Below are positions 57,746-64,000 of a DNA stretch of 64,000 bases, in pieces. The translations under genes were made by a program, and so were the position numbers. Origin of the DNA: Achromobacter animicus (GTDB taxonomy: Bacteria > Pseudomonadota > Gammaproteobacteria > Burkholderiales > Burkholderiaceae_B); assembly GCF_902859585.1 (NCBI RefSeq), contig NZ_CADIJM010000019.1, positions 1 through 64,000 of the forward strand, read 5' to 3'. Numbering within the stretch: position 1 is the first letter of the stretch; each line of letters starts with the position of its first letter. Under the pieces are notes generated by a model. The model was not told the origin of the DNA and did not search any database. It saw only the letters and a list, made by a program, of their open reading frames with translations.

Positions 57746-60433
57746 ATGAATCACCCCCTCGCCCTGGTCGACGTCGACCCGCTGGAAACTCGAGAGTGGC
57801 TGGAAGCGCTGGAGGCTGTCACGACGGTCGAAGGCCGTTCGCGCGCTCACTACCTGATCGACCGGCTTACCGACTTCGACGCCAGCCGGCACGGTGATAT
57901 GCATGGCCGCGTCACCAGCGCCTACGTCAACACCATCGGCAAAGACCGGCAGCCCGCTTACCCGGGCGACATCGGCATCGAGCAGCGCCTGAATGCCTAC
58001 ATTCGCTGGAATGCGATGGTCATGGTGTTGCGCGCCGGCAAGCATTCCAACGTCGGCGGACACATTGCCACCTACCAGTCCGCCGCCGTGCTCTATGACG
58101 TGGGTTTCAACCACTTCTTCCGGGGACGTACCGAGACATTCGGCGGCGACATGGTCTACATCCAGGGCCATTCCGCACCGGGCATTTACGGACGCGCCTA
58201 TCTGGAGGGGCGCATCACCGAAGCGCAGCTTGACAACTTCCGCCGCGAGGCGGGACGCGATGGCCTGTCGTCTTACCCCCACCCGCGCCTCATGCCCGAC
58301 TTCTGGCAGTTCCCCACCGTGTCGATGGGCCTGGGTCCGCTGACCGCCGCCTATCAGGCGCGGTTCATGCGCTATCTCGAGTACCGCGGATTGCTGGAGC
58401 ATCAGCGCCGCAAGGTGTGGGCTTTTCTGGGCGACGGCGAGATGGACCAGCCGGAATCGCTGGCCGCTATCTCGGTCGCGGGGCGCGAACGCCTCGACAA
58501 CCTGATCTTCGTCGTCAACTGCAATCTGCAACGTCTGGACGGCCCGGTGCGGGGCAACAGCAAGATCGTGCAGGAACTCGAAGGCACCTTCCGGGCCGCA
58601 GGATGGAACGTCATCAAGGTGCTGTGGGGCAGCGGTTGGGACGATCTGCTCAAGCGCGACACGAGCGGGCTGCTGCGCCAACGCATGATGGAATGCGTGG
58701 ACGGCGAATATCAGACCTTCAAGTCGCAAAGCGGCGCCTATGTGCGCGAACACTTCTTCGGCAAGTATCCCGAGCTGCTGGCGTTGGTGGCGCACTTGTC
58801 GGACGACGAGATCTGGGCGCTGACACGCGGCGGCCATGACCCGGAGAAGGTGCATGCCGCCTACGCGCAAGCCGTCAGCACCGAAGGCCGGCCCACGGTC
58901 GTTCTGGTCAAGACCGTCAAGGGATTCGGCATGGGCGAGGCTGGCGAAGGCCAGAACATCAACCACCAGTTGAAGAAGATGAGCGCGGACGCCGTGCGTG
59001 CGTTCCGTGATCGCTTTTCGCTGCCGGTGCCCGATGACCAGCTCGAAGACATGCCCTATCTGAAACCCGCGCCCGACAGCGAAGAAGCCCGCTACTTTGC
59101 ACAACGCCGGGCCGCGCTGGGCGGCTATGTTCCGTCGCGCTCCGGCAAGGTTGCGCCGCTGGCGGTGCCGCCGCTCAGTGCCTTCGACACGCAACTGAAA
59201 GACAGCGGCGAGCGTGGAGTTTCGACCACCATGTCTTTCGTGCGCATCCTGACCACGCTGCTCAAGGACCCCAACCTGGGCAAGCTGGTGATTCCTATCG
59301 TGCCGGACGAATCGCGCACTTTCGGCATGGAAGGCCTGTTCCGCCAGATCGGCATCCATTCATACCTGGGGCAGCTCTATACCCCGCAGGATGCGGGACA
59401 GTTGAGCTACTACAAGGAGGCCAAGGACGGTCAGATCCTGCAGGAAGGCATCAATGAGTCCGGCGCGATTTCGTCCTGGATCGCGGCGGGCACGGCCTAT
59501 AGCAATCATGGACTGCCAGCCATCCCGTTCTACATCTTCTATTCCATGTTCGGCCTGCAACGTGTCGGCGATCTGGCCTGGGCCGCCGCCGATGCGCGCA
59601 CACGCGGCTTCCTGCTGGGCGCCACGTCGGGCCGTACGACGCTGATGGGAGAAGGCCTGCAGCACGACGACGGCCATAGCCATGTGCTGTCGTCGGTCAT
59701 CCCGAACTGCGTTTCGTATGACCCGACCTATGCGTACGAACTGGCGGTCATCATCCAGGACGGCCTGCGGCGCATGTACGCGGAACAGGAAGATATCTAC
59801 TACTACATCACCCTGCTCAACGAGAACTATCCGAATCCTGCGCTGCCCGAAGGCAGTGAAGCCGGCATTCTCAAGGGACTCTACCTGCTGCGGGACGGTC
59901 AACAACAGGACGCCGTGTCGAAGCCGGCCAGCAAGCCACATGTGCAACTGATGGGCAGCGGCTCGATCCTGCGCGAAGTCATTGCCGCAAGTGATCTGCT
60001 GGAACAGGACTTCGGCATCTCCAGTGACGTATGGAGCGCCACCAGCCTGACCGAATTGCGCCGAGACGGGCTGGCCGCCGAGCGGTGGAACCTGCTGCAT
60101 TCCGAAGACGAGCCGCGTATTCCGTACGTCCAGCAATGCTTGCAGGGCCGGGCCGGCCCCGTCGTCGTGGCGACCGACTACATGAAGATCATCGGCGACC
60201 AGATCCGTCCCTTCGTCACTGACCGCCGGTTCGTCACCCTTGGCACGGACGGGTTCGGCCGCTCGGACACCCGCGAATCACTGCGCACCTTCTTCGAGGT
60301 GGATCGTCATTTCATCGTGCTGGCAGCGGTCAAGGCGCTGGCTGACGAGGGCGTCGTTCCGCGCCAGAAGATCGGTGAGGTCATCAGCCGTTATGACATC
60401 GACGTGAATAAAGTGGACCCGGCCTCGGTCTAG
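57746..60433 (+). CDS. Homodimeric 2-oxoacid dehydrogenase E1 (AceE-type), orphan
   Basis: An 895-residue ThDP enzyme with the full AceE layout: GKHSNVGGHIATYQSAAVLYDV near residue 110, the ThDP motif VWAFLGDGEMDQPESLAAISVAGRERLDNLIFVVNCNLQRLDGP, and the second and third domains (QEGINESGAISSWIAAGTAYSNHG; VVVATDYMKIIGDQIRPF). It would decarboxylate pyruvate or a related 2-oxoacid. No E2 (aceF) or E3 (lpd) gene follows, so it is not the main pdh operon; a second copy or an MdeB-like 2-oxobutyrate dehydrogenase is plausible. It is divergent from marR, and the MarR-type palindromes lie in its promoter. The ATG at 57746 follows a GGAGG ribosome binding site. Confidence 0.88.
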   Translation: MNHPLALVDVDPLETREWLEALEAVTTVEGRSRAHYLIDRLTDFDASRHGDMHGRVTSAYVNTIGKDRQPAYPGDIGIEQRLNAYIRWNAMVMVLRAGKHSNVGGHIATYQSAAVLYDVGFNHFFRGRTETFGGDMVYIQGHSAPGIYGRAYLEGRITEAQLDNFRREAGRDGLSSYPHPRLMPDFWQFPTVSMGLGPLTAAYQARFMRYLEYRGLLEHQRRKVWAFLGDGEMDQPESLAAISVAGRERLDNLIFVVNCNLQRLDGPVRGNSKIVQELEGTFRAAGWNVIKVLWGSGWDDLLKRDTSGLLRQRMMECVDGEYQTFKSQSGAYVREHFFGKYPELLALVAHLSDDEIWALTRGGHDPEKVHAAYAQAVSTEGRPTVVLVKTVKGFGMGEAGEGQNINHQLKKMSADAVRAFRDRFSLPVPDDQLEDMPYLKPAPDSEEARYFAQRRAALGGYVPSRSGKVAPLAVPPLSAFDTQLKDSGERGVSTTMSFVRILTTLLKDPNLGKLVIPIVPDESRTFGMEGLFRQIGIHSYLGQLYTPQDAGQLSYYKEAKDGQILQEGINESGAISSWIAAGTAYSNHGLPAIPFYIFYSMFGLQRVGDLAWAAADARTRGFLLGATSGRTTLMGEGLQHDDGHSHVLSSVIPNCVSYDPTYAYELAVIIQDGLRRMYAEQEDIYYYITLLNENYPNPALPEGSEAGILKGLYLLRDGQQQDAVSKPASKPHVQLMGSGSILREVIAASDLLEQDFGISSDVWSATSLTELRRDGLAAERWNLLHSEDEPRIPYVQQCLQGRAGPVVVATDYMKIIGDQIRPFVTDRRFVTLGTDGFGRSDTRESLRTFFEVDRHFIVLAAVKALADEGVVPRQKIGEVISRYDIDVNKVDPASV

Positions 60434-60482
60434 GCCAAGGCGAAGGCGACAGCACAGGGGCGCGCTTCAATGATCGTCGACG

Positions 60483-61910
60483 TCAGTCCGCGGCGATCAC
60501 CCGCCCCGGGTTGAACAACCCCAGCGGATCGAACAGGCGCTTGATGCTTGTCATCATCGCCATCTCGTTGGCCGGCTTGTACCGGCCGATCGAACCCACC
60601 CGCAGCTGTCCCACCCCATGCTCGGCGGAGATCGACCCGTTCATGCGCGCCACCACGTCGTACACCGCGCCCGAAACCGCCTTCTCCGAATTGCGCATGG
60701 CCTGGTAAGCCGACGCATCCGCGCCGGGCGGCGTCGACACGTTGTAGTGCAGGTTGCCGTCGCCCACATGGCCGAACACGAAGATGCGGGCATTGGGCAA
60801 CACGCCATGCACCGCCGTCTGCGCGGCGTCGATGAATTCTCCGATGCGCGAGATCGGCAGCGAAATGTCGTGCTTGATGTTCTCGCCGTCGATGGATTGC
60901 GCTTCGGGCAGGTGATGCCGGATCTGCCAGAACGAGGCCGACTGCGCCAGGGTCGACGCAATGGCCGCATCCGTGACGATGCCCGCCTCGAAGGCCGCTT
61001 CCATCAGCGCTTCGAACCGCTCCGTGGCATGGGCTGCGCTTTCGGCGTCGCTGGATTCCAGCAACACGTAATACGGCGCCTTGGCGGGCACGGGGCTGCG
61101 CGCGCCGGGCGTGTGTTGCAGCACCAGCTCTACGGCCGGACCGCTGATCAGTTCAAAGGCCGTCAGGCTGGCCGACAGGTACGACTGCGCCAGCGACAGC
61201 AGTTGCACCGCGCTCTGCGGGTCCGGCACGGCGGCAAAGGCCGTCATCTGCGCGGCGGGGCGCGGATACAGCTTGACGGTGGCGGCTGTGATGATGCCCA
61301 GCGTGCCCTCCGCGCCGATGAAAAGCTGCTTCAGGTCGTACCCGGTGTTGTCCTTGCGAAGCCCGCGCAGTCCGTTCCAGATCTGCCCGTCGGGCGTCAC
61401 CACTTCCAGGCCCAGGCACAGGTCGCGCGCATTGCCATAGCGCAGCACCTGAATCCCGCCGGCGTTGGTGGCCAGGTTGCCGCCCAGCGTGCAGCTTCCT
61501 TCCGCGCCCAGGCTCAACGGAAACAGCCGGTCCGCCTGAGCAGCAGCCTCCTGCACGTTGGCCAGCACGGCGCCCGCTTGCGCGGTCAACGTGTTGTTGT
61601 AGCGGTCCACGTCCAGGATGGCGCTCATGCGGGCCAGCGACAGCACGATGCTGTGTCCGCCGCCGTCCGGCACGCTGCCGCCGACCAGGCCTGTGTTGCC
61701 CCCTTGCGGATAGATGGCGACGCGGCGCTCCCGGCACCAGTTCACCAGCTTGGCCACGTCCTCGGTGCTGTCGGGCTGCGCCAGCGCCAAGGTGCGGCCC
61801 GTCCACCGCTTGCGGTAGTCGGTCAGGTGCGGCGCCAGGGCGTCGGCGTCGTCCAGCACGCGCCCCTGAAATGCGGCGCGTAAAGAGGCTTTGATGTCTT
61901 CGTCAGGCAT
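60483..61910 (-). CDS. FAD-linked oxidase, D-2-hydroxyacid dehydrogenase family
   Basis: A 475-residue flavoprotein of the GlcD/D2HGDH/D-lactate dehydrogenase type. The FAD (PCMH) domain has YPQGGNTGLVGGSVPDGGGHS and GSCTLGGNLATNAGGIQVLRYG; the C-terminal domain holds FGHVGDGNLHYN and SAEHGVGQLRVG with the metal-binding histidines. It oxidises a D-2-hydroxy acid and passes electrons to a quinone or cytochrome. It ends the operon with the Bug and DapA-like genes, which hints at a linked catabolic substrate. Confidence 0.9.
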   Translation of the reverse strand: MPDEDIKASLRAAFQGRVLDDADALAPHLTDYRKRWTGRTLALAQPDSTEDVAKLVNWCRERRVAIYPQGGNTGLVGGSVPDGGGHSIVLSLARMSAILDVDRYNNTLTAQAGAVLANVQEAAAQADRLFPLSLGAEGSCTLGGNLATNAGGIQVLRYGNARDLCLGLEVVTPDGQIWNGLRGLRKDNTGYDLKQLFIGAEGTLGIITAATVKLYPRPAAQMTAFAAVPDPQSAVQLLSLAQSYLSASLTAFELISGPAVELVLQHTPGARSPVPAKAPYYVLLESSDAESAAHATERFEALMEAAFEAGIVTDAAIASTLAQSASFWQIRHHLPEAQSIDGENIKHDISLPISRIGEFIDAAQTAVHGVLPNARIFVFGHVGDGNLHYNVSTPPGADASAYQAMRNSEKAVSGAVYDVVARMNGSISAEHGVGQLRVGSIGRYKPANEMAMMTSIKRLFDPLGLFNPGRVIAAD

Positions 61911-61929
61911 GGCCGGCTCGTCTGTCGCG

Positions 61930-62913
61930 TCAGTTGGCGGAAGCGCCGGCGGCTTGCACCACGGCTTTCCATTTCTCGATCTCGGTGCCGATGAAGGCGT
62001 TGAATTCCGCCGGACCCTTGACGGTAGGCACCGCGCCCAGCTCGATCACGCGCTTCTGCATATCGGGGTCGGCCATGGCCTTCTCGATGGCCTGATCGAT
62101 GCGGTTCACGATGGGCGCCGGCGTGCCTGCCGGGGCCAGCACGCCAAACCACGAACCCGCCTCGAAATTGGGCACGCCGGCCTCGGCCATGGTGGGTACG
62201 TCGGGCAGATTGGTGCTGCGTTCCGCGCTGGTCACGGCCAACGCGCGCAGCGTGCCGTTCTTGATGAAAGGCAGCGAGGTCGGCAGGTTGTCGAACATCA
62301 GATGCACCTGTCCGCCGACCAGATCCGTCACGGCCGCGGCGCTGCCCTTGTACGGCACGTGCACCATGTCGACACCCGTGCGGCTCTTGAACATTTCGCC
62401 CGACAGATGGATCGAGCTGCCCGCGCCGCTGGACGCAAAGCTCAGCTTGCCCGGATTCTTCTTGCCGTACTCGATCAGTTCCTGCACCGACTTCACGGGC
62501 AGGCTGGCCGTCACGGCCAGCACGTTCGGCACGGACGCCACCAGCGTGACCGGCGCAAAATCCGCCGGCTTGAAGCGGATGTCCTTGTAGATGGCGTAGT
62601 TGATGGCCTGCGTGCCCACCGTGCCCATCAACAGCGTGTAGCCGTCGGCATCGGCGCGCGCCACGAAGTCCGCGGCAATGTTGCCCGCCGCGCCCGGACG
62701 GTTTTCCACCACGACGGGTTGACCCACCGCTTTCTCGATGTGCGGCGCAATCAGCCGGGCCACCACGTCGGTGTTTCCGCCCGCCGAAAACGGGATGACC
62801 ATGCGGATGGGTTTGGTCGGCCAGTTATCCGCCGCGCTCGCGCCCGCCGACGCCGCCAGCGCGACCAGACCCGCGCACGCGTAGGCAATGCTCTGCTTGG
62901 TGCTCTTGAACAT
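61930..62913 (-). CDS. Bug-type periplasmic solute-binding protein
   Basis: A 327-residue Bug-family receptor. The ATG at 62913 gives the signal peptide (residues 1-27, ending GASAAD) and the signature NWPTKPIRMVIPFSAGGNTD; a longer in-frame start has no signal. It stands 19 bp before the FAD oxidase gene and after the DapA-like gene on the same strand, so the ligand is likely a sugar-acid or related carboxylate degraded by these two enzymes; this is inference. Confidence 0.92.
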   Translation of the reverse strand: MFKSTKQSIAYACAGLVALAASAGASAADNWPTKPIRMVIPFSAGGNTDVVARLIAPHIEKAVGQPVVVENRPGAAGNIAADFVARADADGYTLLMGTVGTQAINYAIYKDIRFKPADFAPVTLVASVPNVLAVTASLPVKSVQELIEYGKKNPGKLSFASSGAGSSIHLSGEMFKSRTGVDMVHVPYKGSAAAVTDLVGGQVHLMFDNLPTSLPFIKNGTLRALAVTSAERSTNLPDVPTMAEAGVPNFEAGSWFGVLAPAGTPAPIVNRIDQAIEKAMADPDMQKRVIELGAVPTVKGPAEFNAFIGTEIEKWKAVVQAAGASAN

Positions 62914-62998
62914 GTTGTCTCCTTGCTTATGGTTTTTGATGTTCGGTACTGCAGTGCATCCCGAAACGCCGCGGGAACACGGCACTCGGGAAATTCGG

Positions 62999-63904
62999 TC
63001 AACCCGCTTCGGCGAGCGTGCGCTTCAGGCGTTCAAGCAGCAGATCGATCTCGGCGTGGTCGGTCGCGTCCAGCTTCGGACCCGGCCGGCGCATGCCCGC
63101 ATGCTTGATCGCGCCGCGGCGCTTCATGATCTCCTTGCGGACGGCGACGCCCCACTGGCTCTGGTTCTCGTAGCTCAGCAACGGCAGGTAGCGGTCGAAC
63201 ACCGCGTGGGCTTCGTCGACACGGCCCGCCGTGTACAGCGCATAGACCTGCGACAGCATCTCGGGATGCGAGAACCCGGCCATCGGCCCATCAATGCCAC
63301 GGCCCATTTCCAGCGGCAGGAACATCGCGTTGTTGCCGGTCAGGATGGCGACGCGGCGGCCGGGCAGGGCGCGCAGCTTGGTGATCTTGGTGATGCTGGG
63401 CAGGTCCTCTTCCTTGACCGCCTGGATTTGCGGGTGACGCTCGATCAACTGGCCGATCACCGGCACCGACATCCAGGTGCCTGTCGAAAACGGAAAGTCC
63501 TGCAGCACCGTCGGCACATTCCCGATACGGTCGAACACGGCCTCGAAGTAGGACAACACTTCCTGCTCGGTGCGCAACCCGCCTGGCGGCGCGATCATGA
63601 CGCCCGCGGCGCCCGCGTCCATCACCTGACCGGTCAGCTCGGCCATCTGGGCCACGCTGCTGTTGCTGACGCCCACCACGACCGGCTTGTTCCTGGCGCG
63701 CGCGATGAACCGCGACGCCACCGCCAGCGATTCCGCCGGCGTGAGCTTGTTGGCCTCGCCGGCAACGCCCAGCACGGTCAGGCCATTGGCGCCGTGTGAA
63801 AAATAGAAGTCGGTCAGCGAGTCGACGCTTTCCAGGTCGATGGCGCCATTTTCCTGAAACGGCGTCTGCGCAACGATGTACACGCCACGGGCTTGGTCAA
63901 GCAT
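62999..63904 (-). CDS. Dihydrodipicolinate synthase family lyase (DapA-like)
   Basis: A 301-residue TIM-barrel protein of the DHDPS/N-acetylneuraminate lyase superfamily. The Schiff-base lysine is Lys164 in IQAVKEEDLPS, and VLGVAGEANKLTPAES replaces the usual GTTGE segment. The position of the catalytic tyrosine of DapA (YNVP motif) holds Gln135-Asp136 (VLQDFPFSTG), so classic dihydrodipicolinate synthase activity is unlikely. It is the first gene of the operon with Bug and FAD oxidase, after a large AT-rich operator, and is probably a catabolic aldolase or dehydratase. Substrate unknown. Confidence 0.88.
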   Translation of the reverse strand: MLDQARGVYIVAQTPFQENGAIDLESVDSLTDFYFSHGANGLTVLGVAGEANKLTPAESLAVASRFIARARNKPVVVGVSNSSVAQMAELTGQVMDAGAAGVMIAPPGGLRTEQEVLSYFEAVFDRIGNVPTVLQDFPFSTGTWMSVPVIGQLIERHPQIQAVKEEDLPSITKITKLRALPGRRVAILTGNNAMFLPLEMGRGIDGPMAGFSHPEMLSQVYALYTAGRVDEAHAVFDRYLPLLSYENQSQWGVAVRKEIMKRRGAIKHAGMRRPGPKLDATDHAEIDLLLERLKRTLAEAG

Positions 63905-63935
63905 GTTGTCTCCTGATCTTGGTATGAATATCGGA

Positions 63936-63974
63936 AAATATTAGCGCTAATATTTTATTAGCGCTAATATTTTT
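63936..63974. promoter_or_regulatory. AT-rich double palindrome upstream of the DapA-like operon
   Basis: AAAATATTAGCGCTAATATTTT (63936-63957, a perfect 22 bp palindrome) contains ATTAGCGCTAATATTTT, which is repeated exactly at 63958-63974. The two TTAGCGCTAA cores are 17 bp apart. The GCGC centre with AT flanks resembles LacI- or GntR-type operators. It begins 31 bp upstream of the start codon, so it likely covers the promoter. Confidence 0.75.
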
Positions 63975-64000
63975 GATAGGGAGATTCCCCAGGAAATGCG

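Overview
The window looks like chromosomal DNA of a high-GC betaproteobacterium of the family Alcaligenaceae, most like Achromobacter or Bordetella. This rests on strongly GC-biased codon use, three Bug-type periplasmic solute-binding proteins, a box-type aerobic benzoyl-CoA cluster, a short second copy of IF-1, and the arrangement fba, purC, DUF5993-dsbB, purE, purK. The species assignment is inference. I saw no rRNA, tRNA, CRISPR array, insertion sequence or prophage.

Layout. 1-8.6 kb: a headless glutathione S-transferase fragment, a DsbA-fold protein, a PitA-type phosphate transporter, an isolated dltD followed by an overlapping 41-codon membrane microprotein, mog, a lipoprotein, an M23 peptidase, infA, and small stress or detoxification genes. 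8.7-13.3 kb: a 15-16 bp minisatellite, then a gaf/bug/ggt-like operon facing a divergent LysR gene. 13.5-23.8 kb: two unknown small proteins, a dicarboxylate/glutamate symporter, an SMP-30 lactonase, then housekeeping genes (fba, purC, DUF5993, dsbB, purE, purK, Sua5). 23.8-27.0 kb: a bug-pcaI-pcaJ-iclR operon for the end of the beta-ketoadipate pathway. 27.4-32.6 kb: an orphan AapJ-like binding protein and a FecI-FecR-TonB receptor iron-signalling unit. 32.8-34.3 kb: a thiamine-diphosphate enzyme of the benzoylformate decarboxylase/acetolactate synthase type.

34.4-48.4 kb is a benzoate island. On the minus strand lie DUF4863, benzoate-CoA ligase, an alpha/beta hydrolase and a complete LIV-type ABC importer (binding protein, two permeases, two ATPases). 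On the plus strand lie boxR, boxC, boxB, boxA and a MaoC-like gene. Together they can import an aromatic acid, activate it to the CoA ester, epoxidise it (BoxAB) and open the ring (BoxC). BoxR is the likely benzoyl-CoA sensor, and TGCA-N6-TGCA boxes sit upstream of boxC.

48.4-64 kb: a TRAP binding protein, glutaryl-CoA dehydrogenase, a second unknown ThDP enzyme with a divergent LysR gene, xerD, ybaK, a DJ-1/PfpI protein, a MarR/GST/SugE group with shared TTGCAA palindromes, a stand-alone aceE-type E1, and a catabolic set (DapA-like lyase, Bug protein, FAD-linked 2-hydroxyacid oxidase) preceded by a striking AT-rich double palindrome at the right edge.

The observations most worth following are: (1) the dltD-microprotein pair, whose microprotein ends in FQYSKF and fits the acyl-shuttle hexapeptide of Gram-positive DltX, but lies at the end of a Gram-negative two-gene operon without dltABC; (2) a DsbB homologue whose second cysteine pair appears to have moved to a C-terminal periplasmic tail behind a fifth membrane segment; (3) the shared operators around marR and the orphan aceE; (4) the BoxR-type operators.
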